Below, piece after piece: positions 1-8,368 of a stretch of DNA of 64,000 nt. Position 1 is the first letter of the stretch, and the number at the start of each line of letters is the position of its first letter. The stretch is from UBA9620 sp965220695. Its GTDB lineage: Bacteria; Acidobacteriota; Vicinamibacteria; Vicinamibacterales; UBA8438. The notes beneath the pieces were generated by a model. It was not told where the DNA came from. It made no database searches and saw only the letters and a program-made list of their open reading frames with translations. Made by a program: the position numbers and the translations under genes. The stretch covers positions 992,001-1,056,000 of the forward strand of contig OZ244838.1 in assembly GCA_965220695.1 (NCBI GenBank). The letters run 5' to 3'.

Positions 1-691
1 CGCGGGTGCTGTCCGGCGAGAAGTTGGACGAGCGCGGCCGGGCGCCGACCTCGAAGACGGTGACTACTTCCAGCGCGGCGGTATCGATCACCGAGACCGT
101 GCTGTCGTTTTCGGAGGTGACATACACCCACTGCCCGTTGGGGCTGAGGGTCACGCCTTCAGGTTCCCCGCCGACCGGCAGCTCGGCGACGATCGTTCCG
201 GTCGCAATCTCCACGATGCTCGCGAGCGCGGCGTCCTCGTTCGCCACGAACACACGCGTACCGTCCGCGCTGACCGCCATCTGTTCGGGGTCGGTGCCGG
301 CCTGCAGCACGTTGACCACCCGCTGCTCGGCCAGATCGACGATGCCGATCCCGTCGGCGGACCGGTCCGGAGGCGGCAACGTGTCTTCATCCACCCCCGG
401 CGGCGCCGGCGGCGACCCGCTGAGCGCGACGAACAGCCGGTTGCCACCGGGGCCCACCTTGATGCCGCGTGGCCGCTTGCCGAGGGGAATCGTGGCGAGC
501 ACGTCGTGCGTGCCGCCCGCGATGGCGGTCAGGTCGCCGGACCCCTCGTTGGTGACATAGGCGACGTAGGGCGGCGGCGCGGCCGCGGCGGCCGGATCGC
601 CGGTCTCCTCATCGACGGGAGCCGGGTCGCCGGCACACGCGGCCAGCAGCAACAGGAGAGCGACGAGGGCGAAAGGCAGACGAATTCGCAT
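1..691 (-). CDS. YVTN-type beta-propeller lipoprotein (partial, 3' end outside window)
   Basis: The frame opens at an ATG at 691 and is still open at the window edge, so at least 230 residues are visible and the C-terminus is missing. The N-terminus is a lipoprotein signal: a basic start, a run of L/A, and the lipobox LAAC near residue 20. An Asp/Ala/Pro-rich linker follows. The rest is repeated blades with the YVTN signature (YVAYVTNEGSGD, RVFVANEDA, QWVYVTSENDSTVSVID), the pattern of 40-residue YncE-like propellers. It is probably a seven-bladed propeller anchored in the periplasm. The ligand is unknown; relatives bind DNA, metals or surface partners. It lies just upstream of nothing visible and follows htpG on the same strand (11 bp gap), but co-transcription is uncertain. 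Confidence 0.85.
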   Translation of the reverse strand, partial: MRIRLPFALVALLLLLAACAGDPAPVDEETGDPAAAAAPPPYVAYVTNEGSGDLTAIAGGTHDVLATIPLGKRPRGIKVGPGGNRLFVALSGSPPAPPGVDEDTLPPPDRSADGIGIVDLAEQRVVNVLQAGTDPEQMAVSADGTRVFVANEDAALASIVEIATGTIVAELPVGGEPEGVTLSPNGQWVYVTSENDSTVSVIDTAALEVVTVFEVGARPRSSNFSPDSTR

Positions 692-702
692 GACTGAAGT
701 CC

Positions 703-2718
703 TCACGATGGATCAGCCGGTGTCGGTCCGGCATCTGGCGAATCCGACGCGGGCGGCGGTCCCCCGGCCGCGGTCAGCGCCTGGTTGGCGACCTCCATCA
801 CGACACGGCTGTAGGCGCCAGGGTCAGGCAGCGTACCACCCTCGGCCAGAATCGCCTGCCCGTGCAGCAACTGCGCATAGGTCTTCAGCGCCGGTGCCTT
901 GGCGTCGGTGGCGTGCATCGCCCCGAGCCGTGCGATGAACGGATGGTCCGGGTTGATCTCAAGAATGCGCTTGGTCTTGGGGGGCTCCTGGCCGAGCTGA
1001 CGCATCATCTGCTCGAGTTGCGGGCTCAGGTCGTCCTTCTCACCCACCAGGCAGGCGGGACTGTTCGTGAGCCGTCCCGAGGGCCGGACGTCCTTGATAT
1101 CGTCCTGCAGATGGGTGCGGAGCGTCTGCAGCAGGCCCTTCAGCGCCGTCTCGCCGCCTGCGCCGGCGTCCGCCTCGTCGTCCGCGCCGATGTCGATCTC
1201 TCCCTTGCTGACCGATACGAACGTCTTGTCCTTGTACGACGGATCATGCTCCAGCCAGAACTCGTCGACCGGGTCGCTGAAGAACAGCACCTCGATGCCC
1301 TTGCGCGCGAACGATTCCAGGTGAGGGGAGTTGCGCAGCGCGTCGAGCGAGTTGCCGCTCAGGAAGTAGATGTGCTGCCGGTCGGCGGGCATGCGCGCCA
1401 CGTAGTCGGCGAGCGACGTGGGTTCCTCTCCCTGCGTGGTGGCGGCGAGCAGCAGGTCGAGCAACCGGTCCCTGTAGTCCTCCTGCGCCGTCAGCCCTTC
1501 CTTCAGAACCGCGCCGAACTCACGCCACAGCGCGCGCATCGCGTCCGGCTTGTCCTTCTTCAGCCGGTCAATCGCGTCCAGCGTCTTCTTGACGGCGAAG
1601 GTGCGAATCACCTTGACCTGCCGGTCGTGTTGCAGAATCTCCCGCGACACGTTCAGCGACAGATCCTCGCAGTCGATGACCCCCTTCAGAAAGCGCAGCC
1701 ATTCCGGCAGCAGCACCTTCCAGTCGTCCATGATGTGGACCCGCTTCACGTAGAGCTGCACGCCCTTGGTGATCCGCTCGCGGTGATACAGATCGAACGG
1801 CGCGCTGGCCGGGATGAACAGCAGGATGCGGGCGTTGAAGGCGCCTTCCATCGCCGCCGGAACGGTGGCGAGCGGGCTCCGCCAGTCGTGCGAGAGGTGC
1901 CGGTAGAATTCGTGATACTCGTCGTCCGACACCTCGCTGCGCGAGCGGGTCCAGATCGCCTTCATCGAGTTCAGGGTGGTGTCTTCGACGACCGTCTTCG
2001 GCAGGACGCCCTTGACCGGGACGCCGCTGTTGTCGAGCACCGGTTCCTGGCGTTCGATCTTCATCCGGATCGGGTGCGCCACGAAATCGGAGTGCTTCTT
2101 GACGATGTCGCGCAGATTCCCGGTGTCGGCGTAGTCGCGCAGACCGTCCTCTTCGTCGATCGGCTTCAGGTGAAGGGTGACCGTCGTGCCCGGCTGCGCG
2201 CGGTCGGCGTCGGCGAGGGTGTAGGTGCCGTCGCCGGTCGACTCCCACCGCACGCCGGTCTCGCTGCCGGCCCGCCGCGTCGTCAGCGTGACCCGCTCGG
2301 CCACCATGAAGGTCGAATAGAACCCGACCCCGAACTGGCCGATCAGGTCCGCCGGGGCGGCCGCTGCATCTCCTGCGTCGGCCCGCTGTTTCTCCTTGAT
2401 CGCGGCCAGGAATTCCCGGCTGCCCGATCGCGCGATGGTGCCGATGTCACGCACCACCTCCTCGCGGCTCATTCCGATGCCGGTGTCGGTGATCGACAGC
2501 GTGCGCGCCTCGGGGTCCGGCTCGAGCCGAATCTCGAGCGCGCTGTCCGGCAGCATGGCGGCGTCGGACAAGCCTTCGACCCGCAGACGGTCGAGCGCGT
2601 CCGAACTGTTGGAGATCAACTCGCGGAGAAAGATGTCCTTCTGGGAGTAGAGCGAGTGAACCATCAGGTTCAGCAGCTCTTGCGCTTCAGCCGTAAAGGT
2701 GTGTTGCTCTGTGCTCAT
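703..2718 (-). CDS. htpG: Molecular chaperone HtpG (Hsp90 family)
   Basis: Cytosolic ATP-dependent Hsp90 chaperone, 671 residues, slightly longer than the usual 620-650. The GHKL ATPase elements are clear: NSSDALD at about 37-43, DTGIGM at about 78-83 and GQFGVGFYS at about 127-135. The middle domain (VKGVLP, SREILQ) and the C-terminal dimerisation region follow. The start was set at the ATG at 2718 because MSTEQHTF begins the family's homology. The open frame continues upstream to 3801, but that stretch is Arg/Gly-rich and is the antisense-frame shadow of the ankyrin gene. The extra length comes from Ala/Asp-rich inserts, for example about 111-123 and an acidic stretch before the C-terminal domain. 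No clear promoter is seen in the 98 bp upstream. Confidence 0.97.
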   Translation of the reverse strand: MSTEQHTFTAEAQELLNLMVHSLYSQKDIFLRELISNSSDALDRLRVEGLSDAAMLPDSALEIRLEPDPEARTLSITDTGIGMSREEVVRDIGTIARSGSREFLAAIKEKQRADAGDAAAAPADLIGQFGVGFYSTFMVAERVTLTTRRAGSETGVRWESTGDGTYTLADADRAQPGTTVTLHLKPIDEEDGLRDYADTGNLRDIVKKHSDFVAHPIRMKIERQEPVLDNSGVPVKGVLPKTVVEDTTLNSMKAIWTRSRSEVSDDEYHEFYRHLSHDWRSPLATVPAAMEGAFNARILLFIPASAPFDLYHRERITKGVQLYVKRVHIMDDWKVLLPEWLRFLKGVIDCEDLSLNVSREILQHDRQVKVIRTFAVKKTLDAIDRLKKDKPDAMRALWREFGAVLKEGLTAQEDYRDRLLDLLLAATTQGEEPTSLADYVARMPADRQHIYFLSGNSLDALRNSPHLESFARKGIEVLFFSDPVDEFWLEHDPSYKDKTFVSVSKGEIDIGADDEADAGAGGETALKGLLQTLRTHLQDDIKDVRPSGRLTNSPACLVGEKDDLSPQLEQMMRQLGQEPPKTKRILEINPDHPFIARLGAMHATDAKAPALKTYAQLLHGQAILAEGGTLPDPGAYSRVVMEVANQALTAAGGPPPASDSPDAGPTPADPS

Positions 2719-2816
2719 CGTCTGTCTGTCTCGGTCGCGGCCGCCGGCGCGGCCCTGTTGCGTCTGGCGCCACTGGGGTGGCGGTGCAGATCCGGCGCGT
2801 CTGAACGCCGTGCGGG

Positions 2817-4298
2817 TTACTGGTCCGGCGCGTTGGCGGCCAGTGCTTCGCGCTCCCAGGGAGCCAGATCCATCGGTCGTCTGGCGCCCGCGGCCGGGTC
2901 GGCGCCCAGCGACTCGAGCAGGGTCACGATCTGCGGATGCCGGTTGAACGTGTTGGGGTAGAAGACCCCCTGTGCAATGGACAGCGCAGTCCAGCCGGTG
3001 TCGTTGACCGCGTCCAGAGCGGCCCCCTTCTCGTGCAGGAAACTCACAATCTCGTCCGCGCCCCGGTGCACCGCCCCGTGCAGGGCTGTATCGCCGTTCC
3101 CGTCCGAGGCATTCACGTCGTTGCCCAGTTCCCACGCGAGCGTGACCGCGGCCAGCGCCTCTTCGTTGGTGCCCGGGTTCTCGCCGATCTTCCAGATACC
3201 GACGCCGGCCGCCGCCATCATCGCCGTCGCGCCGTTCGCGGTGCTGATGGACGGGTCGGCGCCCATATCCGCCAGTAGCCGCATCATCGGCACGTCCGCC
3301 GCCTTGGCGGCCAGCAGGAACGGCGTGGCGCCGGTGCGGTCGAGCATATTGCGGTTGCCGTCGCGCGGCTCCCTCTCCTGGGGCAGGTTGGGGTCGGCGC
3401 CGTGCTCGATCAGCAGGCGCGCCATGTCGAGCCCATCCAGCCGGCCGAGCGGCACGGGAAAGGGCGGGTTCCGTCCGAGGTTGGGACGCCGGGTCCAGAC
3501 CACCTGGTGCAGGGCGGACCAGCCCTGGCCGCGCGCGTTGGGGTCGGCGCCCGCCTCGAGCAGCCGGGCCGCCGCGTCGTACTGTGCGTTGAATGTCGCC
3601 AGTCCGAGCGCGCTCGTCCCGTTCGGCAGCGAATCGTCCGGATTCGCGCCGGCCTCGAGCAGCGTGTCGAGCGCAGCCAGGTTGCCTTCGCGGGCGGCAA
3701 ACAGCAACGGCGTGAAGCCGCGTCCCGACGTGGCGTGCAGGTTTGCGCCGCCGGCGACGAGCGCCGCGGCCGCCGCCGCGTTGTCCTGCGACGCCGCCCA
3801 CATCAGGGCGGTCTGTCCCCGCCAGCCTTCCACGGCGTCGACCGTCGCGCCGTGCTCGATCAGCAACGTCACGGCCGCGGCGACGCCGGCCCGTGCCGTC
3901 GTCATCAGCGGCGTCTCTCCCTCGCCGCTGGCGTGGTTCGGGTCGGCGCCGGCCTCGAGCAGCACCCGCAGCAAGGCGCTGCTGCCGTTGGTGGCGGCCA
4001 GGTTGATGGGGGCCACGCCGTAGCGGGTCGTCGCCGCGACGTCGGCGCCGGCGCCGATCAGTGTCGTCGCGATCGCGGCGTCGTCCAGATGGACCGCCCA
4101 GTGCAGCGCGGTGGTCCCGTCCACTTCGGCCGCGTTCACGTCCCCGCCCTGGTCGAGCAGACGCTGCACCGTCGCCGCGTCCCCGGTCTTCACCGCCTCG
4201 ACCAGCGGCACGGGCAGCGGCTGGGCGGCGCTGACCGCGGCTCCCCCAAGGAGCACGGCGATCGCCAGGATTGCGGTCGAACCGTATGCGTACTTCAT
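2817..4298 (-). CDS. Exported ankyrin-repeat protein
   Basis: 493 residues. A Sec signal peptide (MKYAYGSTAILAIAVLLGGA, likely cleaved after AQ near 26) is followed by about eleven ankyrin repeats spanning almost the whole mature protein. Repeat signatures include TALHWAVHLDD, TPLMTTARAG, TPLLFAAREGN and TALHGAVHRG, with the usual GADPN turns. No enzymatic domain is attached, so it is most likely a periplasmic protein-binding scaffold. Similar exported ankyrin proteins are common in Acidobacteria, but the partner cannot be read from sequence. It sits between htpG and the DUF1552 gene, all on the minus strand with gaps near 100 bp, so an operon is possible but not shown. Confidence 0.9.
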   Translation of the reverse strand: MKYAYGSTAILAIAVLLGGAAVSAAQPLPVPLVEAVKTGDAATVQRLLDQGGDVNAAEVDGTTALHWAVHLDDAAIATTLIGAGADVAATTRYGVAPINLAATNGSSALLRVLLEAGADPNHASGEGETPLMTTARAGVAAAVTLLIEHGATVDAVEGWRGQTALMWAASQDNAAAAAALVAGGANLHATSGRGFTPLLFAAREGNLAALDTLLEAGANPDDSLPNGTSALGLATFNAQYDAAARLLEAGADPNARGQGWSALHQVVWTRRPNLGRNPPFPVPLGRLDGLDMARLLIEHGADPNLPQEREPRDGNRNMLDRTGATPFLLAAKAADVPMMRLLADMGADPSISTANGATAMMAAAGVGIWKIGENPGTNEEALAAVTLAWELGNDVNASDGNGDTALHGAVHRGADEIVSFLHEKGAALDAVNDTGWTALSIAQGVFYPNTFNRHPQIVTLLESLGADPAAGARRPMDLAPWEREALAANAPDQ

Positions 4299-4404
4299 TT
4301 CAGCATTCCATCAACGCCGCCGACGGTCTTCACCGCCTCGACACCCCGCGACCGAACTCGCGGCGCGGGCCGTGCCGTCCTCCGGCGCCCGTTGGCTAGC
4401 AGCC

Positions 4405-5760
4405 TCAGACGCTCAACGGCTCGAGATTGAGCTGGCCGGTGCTGTCGCCGAACTGTTCGGCGTGCACCACGCCGGCCTTGTCCAGCATCGCCAGCAGCAG
4501 GTTCGTCATCGGCGTGTCGGTCGGATACCGCACGTGGCGTCCGCCCTGAAGCTGCCCTGCACCACCGCCGGCCAGAATCAGAGGGAGATCGATGTGCGAA
4601 TGCTGGTCGCCGTCGCTGATGCCGCCGCCGTACAGGATCAGCGACTGATCGAGCAGCGAGCCGTCGCCGTCCGGTGTCGTCTGCAAGCGCTGCAGGAAGC
4701 TGGACAGCAGGTCGACGTGATACGTGTTGATCTTGGCGTACTGCTCCAGCTTGGCCGGGTCCAACTGGTGATGCGAGGTCGCATGATGCGCGTCCGGCAC
4801 ACCGATTTCCGGATAGCTCTGGGCGCTCTGCTCGCGGCCGATCAGGAACGTGAACACGCGGGTGATATCGGCCTGGAAGGCCAGCGCCTGCAGGTCGAAC
4901 ATCAGCCGGGCGTGCTCGTCGAACGATTCCGGAATCCCGACCGGACGCGCCAGGTTCTCCGGCAGCGCCGCTTCGCCGGCCTGCGCCTCGACACGCTGGA
5001 TGCGGCGTTCGATTTCGCGCACCGCGTCGAGATACTGGCTGACGCGCACGCGGTCGCCGGCGCCGAGCCGGCGTTCCAGCCGCGTCATGTCGTCGCGCAC
5101 GGCGTCGAGAATGCTCTTGTCCTCGCGCAGCCGCGCCAGCCGCTCGGTCGTGGTGCCGCCTTCACCGAACAGCCGCTCGAACACCACCCGCGGGTTGTGC
5201 TCCATCGGCAACGGCGTCGTCGGGGAGCGCCAGGCGATGGTGTTCGTGTAGACGCAACTGTAGCCGTTGTCGCAGTTGCCGACCACGAAGCTGTTCTCGA
5301 GTGAGATTTCCAACGAGGGAAGCGGCGTGTCCTGACCCAGCGCGCCGGCGGCAATCTGATCGGCCGTCGTGCCGGCGCGCACATCGGCGCCTTCCGTGCG
5401 TTTGGGATGCACGCCGTTGAGCCATACGCCGCTGGCCCGCGAATGCTCTCCGTTGCCGTCCCCCCAGGCCTCTGCCTGCCTGTGGGCGAGACCGGTCGGA
5501 ATGACCACGTGGTCACGCACCGGGGCGAGCGGGCTCAGGGTGGGCGACAGGTCGAGGGCGCCGTCGCCGGCCGGTGTCCACTTGGACATGTTGGCGCCGT
5601 TCGGGATGTAGATGAAGCCCAGACGCTTCGTCGGTGCAGCCGCCGTCCGCGCCAGCGCCGTGGCGGCCGGTACCATCGCGTCGAGCAGCGGCAGGGCCAG
5701 CGCGGCGCCCATGCCGCGCAGAAACGTGCGGCGGGGCAGTGACATCTTCGTGATGATCAT
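4405..5760 (-). CDS. DUF1552 family Tat-exported protein
   Basis: 451 residues. The N-terminus carries a twin-arginine signal (SLPRRTFLRGMGAALALPLL), so the protein is predicted to be exported folded. The body matches the DUF1552 family: GFIYIPNGANMSKWTP early, then SCVYTNTIAWRSPTTPLPME, a DIxRVFTFLIGREQS-type segment, HHQLDP and a C-terminal LYGGGISDGDQHSH stretch with several histidines that could bind metal. Function is unproven. The family almost always follows a DUF1592-type cytochrome gene, and it does so here. Its ATG at 5760 overlaps the stop of that gene by 4 bp (ATGA at 5757-5760), which implies translational coupling and a joint role. An alternative start is the Met at 5745. Confidence 0.92.
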   Translation of the reverse strand: MIITKMSLPRRTFLRGMGAALALPLLDAMVPAATALARTAAAPTKRLGFIYIPNGANMSKWTPAGDGALDLSPTLSPLAPVRDHVVIPTGLAHRQAEAWGDGNGEHSRASGVWLNGVHPKRTEGADVRAGTTADQIAAGALGQDTPLPSLEISLENSFVVGNCDNGYSCVYTNTIAWRSPTTPLPMEHNPRVVFERLFGEGGTTTERLARLREDKSILDAVRDDMTRLERRLGAGDRVRVSQYLDAVREIERRIQRVEAQAGEAALPENLARPVGIPESFDEHARLMFDLQALAFQADITRVFTFLIGREQSAQSYPEIGVPDAHHATSHHQLDPAKLEQYAKINTYHVDLLSSFLQRLQTTPDGDGSLLDQSLILYGGGISDGDQHSHIDLPLILAGGGAGQLQGGRHVRYPTDTPMTNLLLAMLDKAGVVHAEQFGDSTGQLNLEPLSV

Positions 5761-8135
5761 GACTGCGTGCTCCTCATCCGGAACGGGACGCTCTTGACGA
5801 CACCCAGGATGAGCGCCGTCAAACGGTAGTCCTCGGGCGCGGCCGCGCGTGTGATGGCGCGCACCGCCGGGGCGTCGTAGTACTCGACGCCCCGCCCGAC
5901 GGCATAGGTCAACAGTTTCTCGGTGACGGTGGTGACGAAGCGATCGGGGTGCGCCAGCAGCGCCTGCTTGAGCCCCGCCGGTCCGTCGAACGTGGCGCCG
6001 TCGGGCAGCACGCCGCTGAGATCCGCCGATTCGATGCGCTCGTTGGGGGTGCGCCAGCGGCCGATGGCGTCGAACGGTTCCAGCGCCAGCCCCGGCGGGT
6101 CCATCAATTGATGACAGCTTGCGCAGACCGGGTTCGCGCGGTGCTGCGCCATCGCCTCGCGCATGGTGAGCGTCCCACCGTCGGTGCTGGCCTCGAGCGG
6201 CGGGACATCGGCCGGCGGTGGTGGTGGCGGAGTGCCGAGAATGTTCTCCAGCACCCACTTGCCGCGCAGGACCGGCGAGGTGCGGTTGGCGTACGAGGTC
6301 ACGGTCAGAATGCTGCCGTGGCCGAGCAGCCCGCCGCGCGCGGGGTCGTCGAGCGTGACCCGGCGGAAGTGGCTGCCACGCACGTTCGGTATCCCGTAGT
6401 GCCGGGCCAGCCGCTCGTTCAGAAACGTGTAGTCGGCGGCCAGCAGGTCGACGACGCTGCGGTTCTCCTGCAGGATGCTCTCGAACAGCAGCTCCGTTTC
6501 GCGGCGGAATCCGCGCCGCAGGTCTTCCCCGAAGTCCGGGAACAGATCTTCGTCGGGTTGCACGGCGGCCGCGTTGCGCAGGCTGAGCCACTGTCCGGCG
6601 AAGTTGGTGACCAGTGCGTGCGCTCTGGAATCCGCCAGCATGCGGCGCGTCTGCGCCTCGAGCAGCGCCGGATCCTGGAGCTCGCCGCGGATTGCCGCGT
6701 CGAGCAGCTCGTCGTCCGGGATGCTGCTCCACAGGAAGAACGACAGCCTGGACGCCAGCTCGAGATCGCTCAGCGCATAGGGTGTGCCGGGGGCGGCGCC
6801 GTCCGGGTCTTCCACGATACGGAACAGGAACTCGGGGCTCACCAGCAGCCGGCGCAGCGCGAGCTCGATGCCCGCGTCGAAGCCGCCGGTGGCGGCGCCC
6901 TGTTCAAAAAAGGTCAGCAGCCGCTGGACGTCGTCGCCGTCGACCGGACGGCGAAACGCCCGCCGCGCAAGGGTGGCGAGAATCTCGGCCGCGCAGGCTG
7001 ACGCAGATTCGGCATCGCCCGAGCGCGGGCGGCAGATGAACAGCCGCGCCCGGCTGGGCGTGTCGACCGCGGGTCGGGACCCGCTCGATTCGAACGGTCC
7101 GGTGATGGTGATCCGGTCGACATACGGTTGGTACCGGGAATCGCCGCCGGAGCCTTCCCCGGTGAACGGCCGCAGGTAGAGCTTGCGCGTGCGTTCCGGT
7201 TCCGCCGCCGTCTTCTGGAGAAACGCGACGCCGACCTGGTGAGGACCGGCGTTGACCCGCAGCCGCACGTCGCGCGCATCCGCCTCCGCGGCGTATTCTC
7301 CGCGCCGTTCGCCCGGCGCGAGCGTGCGGCCGATGGTAAGGAGCTCGACCCGCGCGCCGTCGAGCGTCACTTCCAACTCGTGCGGTTCGATGTAGAGCGG
7401 ACCATCCGGCACCACCGAGATGACGTACTCGGCGTCCTCCGGAAAATTGAAATCGATCAGCGCCCCGCCGCGGGTGCCGAAGGGCAGCCGGGCCTGACGG
7501 GCGTCCTGACCCAGGTCGGAGGCGAGGCGGAACGTCTCCGCAATCGGTGAGGGCACCGGCGAGCCGACGGCCAGCCGGCTGATCTTGCGGGCCGCCGCCA
7601 GATACCGTTCCATCAGCGTCGGCGAGATGCCCAGCACGCCCGCAATGTTGTCGAAGCCGTAGCTGGTGTCGTCGGCCGGCAGCAAGTCGCTGACGTCGAC
7701 GCCGAGACCGAGCAGGTCGCGGACGACGTTGCGGTATTCGGTCCGGCTGAGGCGGTGCAGCGCTTCGGTCCGGCCCGGGTTCGGCGCGGCCGCCGCGCTG
7801 CGATCGAGCTCCAGCTCCAGCCAGCTCCGCAGGCCGTCATAGGCGGCCGGTTCCGGTCGCGGGCGCGGCTGGGGCGGCATCGATCCGGCCCGCAGCTTGC
7901 GGACCACCTTTTCCCAGACTTCGGGGTGGCTGCCGACATCGGCGGTGTCGAGACCCTGCAACGACAGGCCGCCGGTTTCGAGCCGGTCACTGTGGCAGGT
8001 CACGCAGTACCGGTCGAGCAATGCGCGTTGCGCGGCGGGGCCGTCATCACTCGGCTGCGCCGCCGGCCGCGCCGGCCCGGCAACGGACGCCGCCACGACG
8101 CACGCTGCTGTCGCGATGACACGCAATCTGATCAT
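5757..8135 (-). CDS. DUF1592/DUF1588/DUF1585 cytochrome-like exported protein
   Basis: 792 residues with a Sec signal (MIRLRVIATAACVVAASVAG). Domain order matches the large family first seen in Planctomycetes and Acidobacteria: an N-terminal haem-binding motif CVTCH near residue 42, DUF1587 (LHRLSRTEYRNVVRDLLGL), DUF1595 (LARRAFRRPV), DUF1592 (LASRLSFFLWSSIPDDELL), DUF1588 (GLLGHGSILTVTSYANRTSP) ending in a second CASCH, and DUF1585 at the C-terminus (KLLTYAVGRGVEYYD). It is presumably a periplasmic dihaem protein. The reaction is unknown; an oxidative role on polymers has been guessed for the family. The start is the ATG at 8135. Upstream open frame lacks homology. It is coupled to the DUF1552 gene downstream by a 4-bp overlap. 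Confidence 0.93.
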   Translation of the reverse strand: MIRLRVIATAACVVAASVAGPARPAAQPSDDGPAAQRALLDRYCVTCHSDRLETGGLSLQGLDTADVGSHPEVWEKVVRKLRAGSMPPQPRPRPEPAAYDGLRSWLELELDRSAAAAPNPGRTEALHRLSRTEYRNVVRDLLGLGVDVSDLLPADDTSYGFDNIAGVLGISPTLMERYLAAARKISRLAVGSPVPSPIAETFRLASDLGQDARQARLPFGTRGGALIDFNFPEDAEYVISVVPDGPLYIEPHELEVTLDGARVELLTIGRTLAPGERRGEYAAEADARDVRLRVNAGPHQVGVAFLQKTAAEPERTRKLYLRPFTGEGSGGDSRYQPYVDRITITGPFESSGSRPAVDTPSRARLFICRPRSGDAESASACAAEILATLARRAFRRPVDGDDVQRLLTFFEQGAATGGFDAGIELALRRLLVSPEFLFRIVEDPDGAAPGTPYALSDLELASRLSFFLWSSIPDDELLDAAIRGELQDPALLEAQTRRMLADSRAHALVTNFAGQWLSLRNAAAVQPDEDLFPDFGEDLRRGFRRETELLFESILQENRSVVDLLAADYTFLNERLARHYGIPNVRGSHFRRVTLDDPARGGLLGHGSILTVTSYANRTSPVLRGKWVLENILGTPPPPPPADVPPLEASTDGGTLTMREAMAQHRANPVCASCHQLMDPPGLALEPFDAIGRWRTPNERIESADLSGVLPDGATFDGPAGLKQALLAHPDRFVTTVTEKLLTYAVGRGVEYYDAPAVRAITRAAAPEDYRLTALILGVVKSVPFRMRSTQS

Positions 8136-8368
8136 CGAATTCCGTTTGTCGGCAGACCTCGCCGGACTACACGTACCCACCGGTATTCTTGTCCGTCGGT
8201 GACCTCCTGTCAATCGCGGACGGGTGGTTTCTTGACACGGAGCGCCCGAGCCGGTACTTATGCCGCATCGGGTCTGGCAGCCCGTACTGACACTGCGGGG
8301 CGCAAACTGGTGACGGCTCCGCTCGGGAGCCCGCGCCACGCGGGTCCGCACCGGCGAGAGGAACGAAC
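8136..8368. promoter_or_regulatory. Divergent intergenic region with a candidate sigma-70 promoter
   Basis: 233 bp between the divergent DUF1592 and PQQ-propeller genes. On the plus strand TTGACA at 8232-8237 is followed after 17 nt by TACTTA at 8255-8260, an acceptable -35 with a weak -10. Transcription would begin near 8267 and give a leader of about 100 nt. The downstream gene has a purine-rich ribosome site (GAGAGGAAC) just before its ATG. No equally good promoter is seen for the minus-strand gene. Confidence 0.4.

Noticed and set aside
862..2961. 699-codon open frame on the plus strand
   Set aside because: It is wholly antisense to htpG and the 3' end of the ankyrin gene, with Arg/Val-rich composition typical of shadow frames in GC-rich DNA.
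2719..3801. N-terminal extension of htpG
   Set aside because: The in-frame stretch is Arg/Gly/Ala-rich, has no Hsp90 homology and overlaps the ankyrin gene in another frame.
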